From Halichondria panicea (lineage: Eukaryota; Porifera; Demospongiae; Suberitida; Halichondriidae), in NCBI RefSeq assembly GCF_963675165.1, contig NC_087390.1, positions 3,548,001-3,612,000 of the forward strand: a stretch of 64,000 bases of DNA. The letters are read 5' to 3'. The notes beneath the pieces are model-generated. The model was given only the letters and a program-made list of their open reading frames with translations. It searched no databases and was not told the DNA's origin. The translations under genes were made by a program, and so were the position numbers. This document shows positions 11,553 through 22,616 of this stretch, one piece after another (position 1 is the first letter of the stretch; each line of letters starts with the position of its first letter).

Positions 11553-12050
11553 CAGAGGAGGTACGACATGCAGGAGCAGTAATTGGAAATTAATTGGCAA
11601 TTTTTGCTGAGTCAGCAAATACGTTCAAAATACGTTCAGATACAGAAAACTCAGCGTTTGTAGAGTCCTATGGCTAATAAAAACAACAGGCAGCAATTGC
11701 AAGACTACTTCTATGTAGCTACAGATAGCCTGTTAGTTCTCAGGTATAAGGTCACTGCATTGAACATCAACGTAGCTACATATATTTGTTGACTCGACAT
11801 GTAGGGCAATTACTATTACATAACAATCACGTGCTACGAATATTGTCAAGTCAGCAAAATATGTGTAGCTACGTTGATGCTCAATGCATGCAGTGACCTT
11901 GTACCTGAGAACTAACAGGCTAGCTACATAGAAGTGATCTTGCAATTGCTGCTTGTTGTTTTATTAGTCATAGGACTCTACAAACACTGAGTTTTCTGTC
12001 CAATCATCATCAATCACATCTAATTGCTCCTGCATGTCGTACCTCCTCTG
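11553..12050. mobile_element. Foldback element, nearly full-length palindrome
   Basis: Ends CAGAGGAGGTACGACATGCA and its exact inverse; arms of about 230 bp pair through almost the whole element around a centre near 11800. Flanks TGTACACAT and GGTACACAA match at 7 of 9. The terminal CAGAGGAGG is shared with the elements at 21292 and 28433. Copy B (47542-48026) has lost 11 bp of the right terminus. Confidence 0.78.
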
Positions 12051-12643
12051 GGTACACAAGGTGCAATCCTCGCTCAGCATTAAATTTTGCTTGGCTTATA
12101 TGACGTTAATTTAAATTAATGTCTTTTGTTGCAATGAATGTAATGATCGGCACGTAGGTTTGTGTATTTAGTGACAGTCGTAAATTAGTAGATCTAGCTA
12201 GATCTGTTGCGATATAGACTCGCAAGCCGTCACTGCTGCATGGCGAACAGTAGACTTGTCAAACTCTGTGTAGAGACTCGTATTCGCACAGTCAGCAATA
12301 CTGTAGAGTGGGAAATTTTGTGTTTTTCGAGGGCAGAGCAGTAACGCGAAAATTAAAACCGGGGCAAACTGTTTACCGTAACGTTAACTATAGCTCTTTG
12401 ATGGCTGCAATATCCAGTATATATAGTCTCGCTTGTGCATTGGAGTGTTATTAGGACTCTGGAGGTCCTTTTATAGAGCTGCGACCTGTAGTATAAGTCA
12501 GATATACCACACCTACTCGGAGATAAGCACCCTGTATATCCTCCTCGTATAGGTGTGATATATCCTAAAAGTGTGATTCAAAGGCTTAAACTTGGGTGTG
12601 TTACTCTGTATTAATTCAGCCATAATGTGCTATCCTTTTGTAG
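12051..12643. other. Spacer with solo repeat ends and duplicated MORN2 intron sequence
   Basis: At 12217-12300 lies one end of the TAGACTCGCAAGCC family (complete copy at 24723-25015). At 12311-12363 is a fragment also present at 35668-35725. From 12466 onward the sequence matches 38862-38960, the last intron of MORN2. Confidence 0.7.
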
Positions 12644-12761
12644 GATTAGTGGCAATGGTGAATTTAATGACAGTGCAGGGAGAACCTGGATTGGAGAGCG
12701 TTCTATGGACTCTAAAACTATAACTAAATCTAAAACTGTCATGTTCAATTTTGACACGTAG
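12644..12761 (+). pseudogene. Orphan copy of the last MORN2 exon
   Basis: Preceded by the intact acceptor TTTTGTAG, the segment reads RISGNGEFNDSAGRTWIGE, matching the final MORN2 exon at 39028-39127. The C-terminus is changed: small indels near 12710 shift the frame so it runs on to TAG at 12759-12761. No other MORN2 exon lies within 10 kb upstream on this strand. It sits tail-to-tail with a receptor gene, as real MORN2 does with B1. Confidence 0.88.
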
Positions 12762-13779
12762 TTATGTTTTTATGATTATTTTAATGATGTGTGCTGATCA
12801 AACATGCAGTACGTACGTATGTAACCAGGCCACTAGTTGTTAAGGGCAAATCGTATGTCATTTATATAGCTATAATTATACTGCAGCTGATCAATGAGAT
12901 GCGAAGGTGCATAGACATTGGACACCGTATTAATTATTATTACGTATGCATGTATGTGAAAAACAGCACAAATCACTACCAATTTAGAGTCCGACTATAA
13001 TGTGTACAGTACTAATCAGCAAAATCAACAAAAGTCATTGGTGAATACCATGAGTCCATAAAAGTTCAGTTTTAACACAGATGACATTAAAAACAAGTGG
13101 TGACAGTTTAATTCTAATTATTAAGGTTATTAGCGACTAACGGCTGCTGATCGGGATTTACCTCTACACGAAGTGCTAATTTATGTTTACGGTAAATTTT
13201 GTAACAGCATAGTATCACTACAATTGTGATCAAAAGTAATGCTCCACTGACAATAGCCAAGACAATTGTGATCGCCTCATAATCAGGAGGGCTTGGGGTG
13301 CCTGGGCTGCCTGGGGTGCCTGGGGTAGGGGTACCTGCACAGACAGAGAGTTATGGTTATACTGATACGTATTATTGCTTTTTAATAAGTGCTGACATCA
13401 GCGTTTTACATTCAAATTGCACAGGAAGCGACTCATTATCAAGTGTGCAGATATTTTTCCATATCGCATACATCCAGAAGTATAATTGCACACTTGTTAT
13501 TCACTAGGAAGTGATTCTTAATTGGAATGAAACGTTTTCAGCAGTGAGAGAACAAGAAAAACAATAATTTACACACTTGTGATCATGCAATGCAATGTTT
13601 ATCAGTCTCTTTTCATGTTTTCTGATGCTCTAAATTTTGCAGTGAGGCTGAGGGTCATGAGGTTGTCAGTGTTCAGTTTAGCAGTCATATTAACAAGAGG
13701 CATCAGTATTGGGAATGAATAGCCTCGTTCCCAGGCCTTACTTTTTCTTGCTGTTGTCATCGAGGGGTCCGCAACGGCC

Positions 13780-13935
13780 AGGAATCTCGTATAAAATTTT
13801 TGGAATCTCAACTGAAATCTTGAAATCTCACTTGGAATCTTGAAATCTTGTGGAATCTTTGGAATCTTGTGGAATCTCTGGAATCCCTTGGAATCTCTGA
13901 AATCTCTTGGAATCTCTGAAATCTTGTGGAATGTT
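13780..13935. repeat. TGGAATCTT/C tandem repeat
   Basis: About 14 degenerate 9-12-bp units of GGAATCTCT / GAAATCTTG type. Copy A has about 18 bp more than copy B, so the unit number varies. Confidence 0.8.
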
Positions 13936-13997
13936 AATGAGATACCCGTAAATGTATATAAATAATTCGTATACTTCGCCGTAGATTATTATTGAGG

Positions 13998-14036
13998 TTG
14001 CAGTAGCCTCGAGACCAGGCCGATTATCGAGGCTGC
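13998..14036. repeat. GCCTCGA hairpin micro-repeat
   Basis: GCAGTAGCCTCGAGACC is followed by GGCCGATTATCGAGGCTGC, a diverged member of the hairpin family noted at 7976. Confidence 0.5.
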
Positions 14037-14189
14037 GGTTGCAGGCTCAGCTGCTATTTACATCTCTCTCTCTATGAGAATCCTCCTCATAGCAGCTCTG
14101 TGTGCAGATTATAGACGATTCCTAAAGAGATTAAGGTGAGTTTAACCAGCATAATAATAATTATTATTAAGTCATGAAAATTTGTATAC

Positions 14190-14625
14190 AGGCTGAACAG
14201 CAAAGTGATGACAAAGCTCTCCCAAAATCAGCTCCAAACTGCCCACTCTTAATGCCGAGAGTGAGCTTATGGTTGAGTGAATCTGATGCAGTACCAGCGT
14301 AATAATTTATAGTTGAAAGTTGCATAATTATATATAGATCTATGCATCACAGGACGGACGAAGCGAGGGACAAGGCTCCAAGTCCAAACTGTCCACTCTT
14401 AATGAGAGTGAGCTTATGGTGGTATGCAGTACCAGCGTAATAATTGTTGTCATGAAGTTTGTATATGCATCACAGGATGGACGAAGCGAGGGACAAGGCT
14501 CCCCTTCTCATCTTAATGGTAGTGAGCTTATTGTGCCGGTGAGTCTGACCTGCAGTATACCAGTGTACCAGTGTACATGAAAAATTGTAATTATGCATCA
14601 CAGGATGGACAAAGCGAGGGACGTA
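14190..14625. repeat. Minisatellite with units of about 120 bp
   Basis: The phrases CACTCTTAATG, GAGTGAGCTTATGG, CAGTACCAGCGTAATAAT and GCATCACAGGATGGACGAAG recur in order three to four times. The array ends exactly where a 0.9-kb repeat of 12760-13700 begins (14622), so it marks a duplication joint. Confidence 0.75.
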
Positions 14626-15560
14626 GTTATGTTTTTATGATTATTTTAATGATGTGTGCATGCTGATCAAACATGCAGTACGTACGTAACCAGGCCGATC
14701 AATGAGATGTGAAGGTGCATAGACATTGGACATCGTATTAACTTATTATTAGGTACGCATGTATGTGAAAAACAGCACAAATCACTACCAATTTAGAGTC
14801 CGACTATAATTATGTGTACAGTACTAATCAGCAAAAAATCAACAAAAGTCATTGGTGAATACCATGAGTCCATAAGTTCAGTTTTAACACAGATGACATT
14901 AAAAACAAGTGGTGATAGTTTAATTCTAATTAAGGTTATTAGGGACTAATGGCTGCTGATCGGGATTTACCACTACACGAAGTGCTACTTTATATTTACG
15001 GTAAATTATGCAACAGCATGGTATCACTACAATTGTGATCAAAAGTAATGCTCCACTGACAAAAGCCAAGACACTAATTGTGATCGCCTCATAATCAGGA
15101 GGGCTTGGGGTTGGGGTGCCTGGGGTACCTGGGGTAGGGGTACCTGCACAGACAGAGTTATGGTTATACTTATACGTATTATTGCTTTTTAATAAGTGCT
15201 GACATCAGCATTTTACATTCAAATTGCACAGGAAGCGACTCATCATCAAGTGTGCAGATATTTTTCCATATCGCACATGCATCCGGAAGTATAATTGCAC
15301 ACTTGTTATTCACTAGGAAGTGATTCTTAATTAGAATATGAAACGTTTTCAGCAGTGAGAGAACAAGAAAAACAATAATTTACACACTTGTGATCATGCA
15401 ATGCAATGTTTATCAGTCTCTTTTCATGTGTTCTGATGCTCTCTGATGCTCTTTTGCAGTGAGGCTGAGGGTCATGAGGTTGTCAGTGTTCAGTTTAGCA
15501 GTCATATTTAACAACAGGCATCAGTGTTGGGAATGAGTAGCCTCGTTCCCAGGCCTTACT
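14622..15560. repeat. Local duplication of the receptor tail-exon segment
   Basis: Matches 12760-13760 in the same direction, covering tail exon 7 and its flanks. Relative to copy B (50588 on), copy A lacks 81 bp after 14696; B keeps them at 50663-50743. Confidence 0.85.
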
Positions 15561-18325
15561 TTTTCTTGCTGTTGTCATTGTTCATCCATATAAATCGAGG
15601 TAGAAGACAAAATGAGGCAGCAAAGAAAGAAATGTGCGTACAATTAAGAAAAGTAAGGCCTGGTTTGGGAAATCGCGTGATCCACAAGGATTTTTATGAA
15701 CGTGGGCGATATGTAGCCCACAATCGTGACGTAAGGTATTCTCCCACGCATTCAGACTGTACTGAGACAACCACCAAGCTAGTCTCGAATACCAGGATGA
15801 TTACATTCCTGACTGACAGAACGTTCTGCCCAGAGTCACCAGACGGTTCTCTCCCGCCCACACTTACAATGAGAACCGGCTGGTATTCGAGACTAGCTGT
15901 GCTGCAAGTCAGATCAGGGAACCAGCGTGGCCAGATCTAGTGGCTTCTTACTAGATGATATAATGACTAGATCTAGCATTTAGAAAGACACAAGAAACAT
16001 AAGGTGGTGATTGTCTAAACACACAATCTAGACTAGTAGTCTAGTAGATCTAGCTAAGCCTAAGGTATAGCTAGCTAGTGCTGGCAAACTTCCAGTTCCA
16101 AGTCCATGTCCAGCTTGCTGCTAGCAAAGTTTTATCATAGATCACCTCTAATCTATGGTTTTATTAGTCATAGATCTCTACGTGGGCAGTCCAACATCTC
16201 CAGCACTGCATGCCCACGCTCATTTTTACCCTTCTACATGTACCTTTGCACGACTTCCCGATACAGGCTCTCCTTTTTCCTAACTCTACGTCTATTTCTT
16301 TCTTTATTCCTCCAATTAATACCGTATTTTATCTCATTGAACGATTAATACAGTATTTTATCTTATTGAATGATTGTGATAAGGCCAGGAACAGAGAAAA
16401 GAAAAAGGAGAGCCTGTGTAGAGGCTAGGGAATGAGTGCTTTGAGCGGAATATTGCACATGTAGAAGTGTACTGCACCACCATGCATTTAAGCCTGTTCA
16501 GGCTTTTGTAAGTCGTTTTTTCTTCAAAACGGTTGTCACTTTTCTTTTGCTATAGCGGTCCATGTTTCCTCTTCTGATACACTGGAGCATGATAGAAAGC
16601 AAGCACATGTTGTTTATCCTTCAGAACTATCCATTTTCAAAACGGGTTGCTGGTTGTCAACGTTTTTCTTGTCTTTTTTCTTGTCTGTTCTCTACAAAAT
16701 CTTTTAGTAGCCTTCTGCAAGCTCTCCTGGTGTTCTAGAGTCTTATTTCTTTGTCTTTTAGCCGTTTTCTTTCTCTTAAACTCGTCTTCAACTGGGAGAA
16801 CTCAATTTTGTTGCTACACATCCTTCTGGTTGACAAAGCAACCGCATGCAGCGCATGTGCAGATTCAATGCATTTTGGTTGCTAAGCAATAAATGCATTA
16901 TCCCATGGATACTGATGATTATCACGAGTCTGTGCCAGTAACTGCACGAGTGCCTGCATTAGTATCCATAGGATAATATCATTATTATTATTATTATAAA
17001 GAGTCCAATAATCACAATTATGACTGCATGTGTATAATTATCATGATAATTATGCCTCGAGTTATAGCTACTGTATATATGGAATGAAAACACCACGGGT
17101 GCTGATACCTCGGTGGAGGTGTCAAAGCTACATAACATAAGAAGCTACTAGCTATAATTATAGCTTACACATAACACACAATAATCATGATGAACATTTT
17201 TCATTAATTGCAGGAAACTCAAAAAGTAGGATATGATCGATATGATTGTTGTTAAAATACCAGAAAGTCCAAGTCTAAAATTAATGGCTGCTGCATCAGC
17301 AGCTAGAGCATTAGCAGTTAAAGCATTGTAGCTCTCTTCTCACTCTTGCAGCTACCAATAGTTAATTAGCGTTCTAGTGTACAGCTAACACTAAGTAGAG
17401 TAGCAACACTCCATGGACAAGTTTTTCTACGCACTTTTCTGAAAAAGCTGCAAGCTGCAATGGCATTCCAAGTAACTAGGCATATTAAACTCGAGAACCA
17501 AGCATTATTAAGGTTACGGTAAACAGTTTGCTCATGAATATTCATGATTTTCTTATAATGATTTTTGTGAAACTATAAATGCCATGAGAGAAGTTTGAAG
17601 CACATACATGATAAATATATCGTTGTATCAATCTGTATGACAAGTATCAATCTTCAAACATCTTTCAGTGGAAGCTCTGAGCGATCATCAAGTTACTAGA
17701 AACAACACAAAACTAGTAGTCATTTTAAGCTTCCAAAAACATTTCTAGCTCTGTGTTCTTGGTCTTATATGATGCTTCTTACCATTCTGGAGGGCGTGTA
17801 GAAGCGTTTTTTTCTTTCCAGGCCAACAAACTCTCACAAAATAATAATATGTAGACTAACTCCACTTAAAATGGCAGCCAGAGCCAAGGAAAACAGCCTC
17901 TTGTGAGCTTTCAGTAGCCTTTTTTCAAAATATCTCTTCTACACGCCCTGCATATAGTGAAGCTACAGTAGACTGTACCTAAGCTTTATAGTAAAAATGT
18001 CTATTCGAGCCATGAAATGACTACTGCGTTTCAGCTGGACTTCCAGCTCATTCTAGCTGGAAAAGATCACTAGATCTAGCTCATGAATAATTAATGAGCA
18101 AACGGTTGACCGTAACCTTAATTTTGTAAATTAATCCATGACTAAAAGCTTATAAAAACTCTTACTTGTACTTTATTGATCCTTGAGCAGCTGTAGCAGT
18201 CTACACAGACAGACGTACACAACCATATACATCGCTTGCGCATGGGCACCGAGGCATAATAATTACATGATTTTGAACAGGGAAAAAATGACAATATGGA
18301 TCTCTGTCAGTCCACTATTGCTCAC
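15150..18325. other. Receptor A2 intron 6, transposon-derived
   Basis: No exon recognised. Besides the TTAA element it holds inverted pairs at 15778-15800/15880-15900 (CTAGTCTCGAATACCAG and its inverse) and at 16905-16975 (ATTATCCCATGGATAC against GTATCCATAGGATAAT). The plus-strand frame 15524-15940 crosses such a hairpin and reads like repeat translation. Confidence 0.55.
17512..18117. mobile_element. 606-bp element flanked by TTAA
   Basis: Termini GGTTACGGTAAACAGTTTGC and, inverted, GGTTACGGTCAACCGTTTGC sit directly inside TTAA (17508-17511 and 18118-18121). TTAA duplication is typical of piggyBac and Kolobok superfamilies. An inner inverted pair (GGGCGTGTAGAAG near 17788, CTTCTACACGCCC near 17938) suggests a second hairpin. 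No transposase. Confidence 0.75.
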
Positions 18326-18465
18326 CTGTACAGATAGGTTGCCTATAACCTGTGATCTGACACAACTCTTCGTTTCCTTCCGAATAAATAGGCGAGTCCT
18401 CTTTGCTTTTATCAAACACTGTAGTACATGTATCAGAGCAATGCAATAATGTAAAATTAATGGTA

Positions 18466-18631
18466 CCGTATAGCGGGTAGTTTTCGTTGGTGAACATTTT
18501 TGTACGAACGACCCATCGTATTATTAATTTTCGTACAGCTCAGAATCACTGTGTTGAATCTATTGCGGTAGAAGTGTGTTTGTATGATATATGCTCTTCA
18601 ACGAAATCTACGAAAATAACCCGCTATACGG
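18466..18631. mobile_element. 166-bp TA-flanked element, CCGTATAGCGGG family
   Basis: Termini CCGTATAGCGGGTAGTTTTC and its near inverse GAAAATAACCCGCTATACGG lie between TA dinucleotides. It sits 47 bp upstream of receptor exon 6. Confidence 0.8.
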
Positions 18632-19329
18632 TAACAATGATACAGAATTACCGGGTAGTATGAAAAAATAATACCCTTCATAATAATCACTTGAAGTACA
18701 TGCACTGTAACAATCACGATATATAAATACATGCATGAGTGAAATATAAACAAACACCAAATACAAGTGATCAGATGCTTCACAGGGTATATATAGCCTA
18801 ATTAATTACTCCAAGTTAGCTATAGGAACATGTAGTCTACATGTACTTGTGGTTTGCTGAATCCATTTTGCAAAGTAATTTTGTGGCAGAAACACAGAAA
18901 AACAAATCCCGAACAATGACTTTGATTGAGGCTATTAAGATAACTAACTTACAGCATTTCAAAACGATACCGTCCTCAAACAAACAAGTATCTACGCTAC
19001 ACAAGGGAGTAGTAGGCCAGCTGAAACAACAGCTGAAACAAGGCTCAGAAGTAACCATACAATCGCTCGTGTGGATGCTGCGAAGCCAAGCGTTGTGTTG
19101 GAGACTTGTGCTGTGTACGTGTGTGCAAGATGTACGTGCATGCATACATATAAGTAGAGACGGGAGGGGAAATCACTAGTAACTAATGTTTCAGAAAGTA
19201 ATTATAGTTTGGTCCTGTGTTAATTGGAGTTAAGCAACAACAGCTAGCTCCTCCAAAACTTGGGCTACACATCGAAGATTTAAACATGCACTGTACAGGT
19301 GGATCATTGCTTACTCCAATTAAGTTACA

Positions 19330-20412
19330 CCATAGATAGAGTATAGAGAGGGATTGGAAACGGAAGTACCCTCGAAGTACTGCCATCCGTGTATCTCCGC
19401 GGTTTAATCGAGGCTTACTTTTTAACACGAGGGCTAACATGAATAATTCATGAGAATTGTTTTGCTCTCTGTAAGAAGTTCATGAGCAGTTCTGCTGCTA
19501 AACATCAACTTTCATCTCATACTCGAGGCCATTTGGGACACAGGACTCTATTTAGTTACACAGCCTTAGCTATATCATAGGTTCTATAGGAACACAAGCA
19601 TGAAAAACGCTCTGTGTACCTCTAGCTACTTCACGACAATCGAGATTATATTTTCTTCGTTTCCAATTGATACCTACTACAGTACTTTTCAAGTAGGTTG
19701 AATCATTCAAAGTTGAATGTTGAAGTGAGTACTCACACCACTAAACCACAAAACAAAGCTGATCATGATTATGATCTTCAGATACCCACAAGCTTCATAA
19801 TTATGTACAAATGTATGTGTATCTTTGCTTGAACTTCTCCTAAGTAAGTGCTTAGATTTTCAAAGAGTATCTGTAGCACTGTTACGGATTCAACATAGGA
19901 TGAGGACCATGCCTTTAATTTGCTACTTTGGCTCGACATCTCCACTTCTCCCGAACAAATGCTCTATTCTTTTACAGTACTTTTGCCAATGTACATTAAT
20001 TCTCTTACTTGGTTTGCTTAAGTAGTGTAGCAACACTCTGCACCTCAAGTCATTTGAATATGCATCTAGATGAACACCCACACATTATTATCATGCATGG
20101 GCATCATCACACTGACAGGCTGTGACAGCCACCTACAGTTGTATCAGCTTTGTGGTTTAGTGGTGTGAGTACTCACTTCAACATTCAACTTCAACCGACT
20201 TGAAAAGTACTGTATATTATATCAGGGGGCATGTGATTCAGTAATGGGGGTAGCTCTGAGATGTATGCATTGGACACAATAAGTTTCCCGGGCTTTTGCG
20301 GGAGTTATAAAGAGATACACGGATGGTCACGTACAGAGCCACTACGTAGACTTCATTGTAAAACATCACGTGAATCACTTCCGTTTCCAATCCCTCTCTA
20401 CTCTATCTATGG
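19330..20412. mobile_element. GGATTGGAAACG-family element, 5-bp duplication, hosting a nested insert
   Basis: Ends CCATAGATAGAGTATAGAGA and CCATAGATAGAGTAGAGAGG (inverted), with TTACA on both sides (19325-19329, 20413-20417). The interior matches 27793-28296 apart from the nested element. It lies in A2 intron 4. Confidence 0.82.
19680..20212. mobile_element. Nested 533-bp TA-flanked element
   Basis: Ends CAGTACTTTTCAAGTAGGTT and CAGTACTTTTCAAGTCGGTT (inverted) with long arms (TTGAATGTTGAAGTGAGTAC shared), between TA dinucleotides. The related element at 27793-28296 has the unoccupied site at 28111-28112, so the insertion is directly shown. Confidence 0.85.
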
Positions 20413-20784
20413 TTACACTATACTATACACCACTTCATGCATGTACTATACTACTAAACACAAACAGACAACTTACGGATCATAGTGAGAGTTTGAATTC
20501 TTTGCAGTGGTGATATGGTCAGCTTCAGTGTACCCCATCTGCCTGCATACTGAGTTAGCAGCATTGAGTGTGAATGGTTGTGTTGGGTCCTGAGTAATAA
20601 TACCCCACGAACTATAGCCATTACGGTACATGTAAATGAGCACCAGTCCAAACGAAACTTGATGACCTACATTGAGAAAAACTGTCCTGTGAAGTTGTTA
20701 AAACCATATGTCATTATTTTACTATTGCAGGCCTTTCAAGTATGATACTGTAACAGTTCCCTAAGAAGAGTCTGGTTGAATATT

Positions 20785-20845
20785 AGCCTCGATCCCAGCC
20801 CCTCTCGTCTTTGTCAATTGAGAGCGACCTGGAATCGAGGCTAGT
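20785..20845. repeat. GCCTCGAT hairpin micro-repeat
   Basis: GCCTCGATCCCAG at the left faces CTGGAATCGAGGCTAG at the right around a roughly 30-bp spacer. Lies in A2 intron 3. Confidence 0.65.
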
Positions 20846-21242
20846 TGAATATGCCATTGGGTTTTTGACAGACATAAAAGAGGCAATTAAGTTGTTAATG
20901 GGAGGAGTCCTAGCTTGGATAACTACATAACCCTTTATACCTGGAGCAGTATTCTTGGGATGTAGTAGCAGCACTTGTCCAATGTAACCTTCATTTGGCA
21001 CCTTGTTCCAGCTTTCATCAGATCCTAACATGTGCATGAATGTACACGTACAGTAAGCATGCAGGCACAGATATAACTTTATCACCTCCCCACAATAATT
21101 ATTTGTGAATAGGCAAGCCGTAATACACGTACATTCCAATCTTTGAAGTTCACAAAGCCATACAGAAGAGATTCACATACAATATGCTACACGTTACATG
21201 TAGGAGCTAGTAAAGGCTAGGACCCGAATAGTGGCCTGTGTA

Positions 21243-22030
21243 TATTACTATTATGCCTCGAGGCGTAGCCGCACGAGGGATACGATAAAGCCAGAGGAGG
21301 TCGGACATCACTTGAACTTTCACTAATTATGACCTTTTAATGACATTCCAGGCCAAATTGCTTTTCGTTTTTGCTGACTCAGCAATAGAACACGACTGGA
21401 TCTAGCTAGAATGGCGGTCCAGTAACCATCACAGACACCAAACACAACTATTTGTCAACAGATTCAGCGACAGAAAGCGTGCAAAAACATTATCTCATAA
21501 ATTAGTCGCCCTCTATATAACATAGACTCGTGATTAGGCCGCCCAACTTTTAGAGGGCGGCTAAAATATGAAACTAGCTGAAGTGCAGTAGCAGTTACTG
21601 CTGAGTCAGCAAAGCAATTTGGCCTGGAATGTCATTAAAAGGTCATAATAATTAGTGAAATTTCAAGTGATGTCCGACCTCCTCTGCGGTAAAACTGACT
21701 GTGTGTGTGTGTATTCCAGCAGTAACTGCTCAACGGTTGCAATGCGACGAAAACTAACAGCTTCTATAGGCTTCTAGCCACGTTCTCTTGGATTTTGATT
21801 CGTGGATTAGCAAACTAAAGCTTCCTTCTCGAGTTATGGCTAGTTTGACTCACATTGAAGGCTGTTGCAGTCTCTTCAGAATCTTTCATAGCATCATCTG
21901 TCCGCACAAACTTTCTATTCAACATATGAGTTAGCCTTGCACTAAAGCGCTAGCTTTTTGTTAGCTACAATACTCAGAAAATATCTGTTAAAACAGCTAG
22001 CTAGCAGTAGCCATTTGTGAAATTGATCTC
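21243..22030. repeat. Left arm of a large inverted pair around A2 exons 1-2
   Basis: Begins ATTATGCCTCGAGGCGTAGC and ends near GCTAGCTAGCAGTAGCCATT. Its inverse is 24380-25072. Without the element at 21292-21686 the arm is about 395 bp and matches the other closely. Confidence 0.85.
21292..21686. mobile_element. CAGAGGAGG-family element with 9-bp duplication, inside the left arm
   Basis: Ends CAGAGGAGGTCGGACATCAC and its inverse; long arms with TTTTGCTGACTCAGCA. Flanks CGATAAAGC and CGGTAAAAC match at 7 of 9; the other arm has the empty site CGGTAAAGC. The size of the duplication points to a Mutator-like origin. Confidence 0.82.
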
Positions 22031-22350
22031 TATACACTGAACTACAGATCCTAGAAGAATCAATTTTCTTCTTTCTTTAGTTTGAGGCACTAAATTTTCG
22101 CGGATAGCTCAAACTAAAGATTTTATTTTTGAGGATAGAGGTCTTTCAATACCGAAAAGTAAAAAGGAATTCCCAAATTTTGAAGGCACTAGATTTGAGG
22201 TAAATCCGCGAAAACCTCAAACATTTTGTGCCTCGAAAATAACCCACTATACATGCAGTATACATGTAGGTAATAGTGTTCCTCAACCCTTACTAACGTT
22301 GACCTAGAGCTCTTTCACTCAATAATTGACATAATAATATTATGTGCAAT

Positions 22351-22616
22351 CAGGAGTGTATGAAGAGGAGTATGCGACTCACACGCACATTCCATTCTAC
22401 ATCCCAGACTGATTCCGTCACTAACACTTGTAGTTGTGTAAACTGTTAGCCATGAATAAAATTAAATGTTGGCTGGAGGTACAAACCACAACAGACCATG
22501 TGCGTGTATGCTGATATCATTTTAACCACTACACTGGCGTGGTATGACATACTCATACCGGAATTTGGTTTACACTACAACTGCTACAGTTGGATACTCC
22601 TCTTCATACACTCCTG
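22351..22616. mobile_element. 266-bp element with exact 7-bp duplication
   Basis: Ends CAGGAGTGTATGAAGAGGAG and CAGGAGTGTATGAAGAGGAG (inverted), flanked by GTGCAAT on both sides (22344-22350, 22617-22623). The paralogue A0 has the empty site at about 818-828. Only about 25 bp separate it from exon 2 of A2. Confidence 0.88.

Noticed and set aside
14190-14625. Regularly spaced repeats, considered as a CRISPR-like array
   Set aside because: The genome is eukaryotic and the units are about 120-bp direct minisatellite repeats without unique spacers.
15524-15940. 138-codon plus-strand frame, near-identical in copies A and B
   Set aside because: It crosses an inverted repeat (CTAGTCTCGAATACCAG and inverse), shows no domain, and identity between A and B says nothing because the whole region is duplicated.
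18841-19179. 112-codon plus-strand frame
   Set aside because: It is antisense to receptor exon 5 (19110-18953), whose cysteine pattern and phase identify the real strand.
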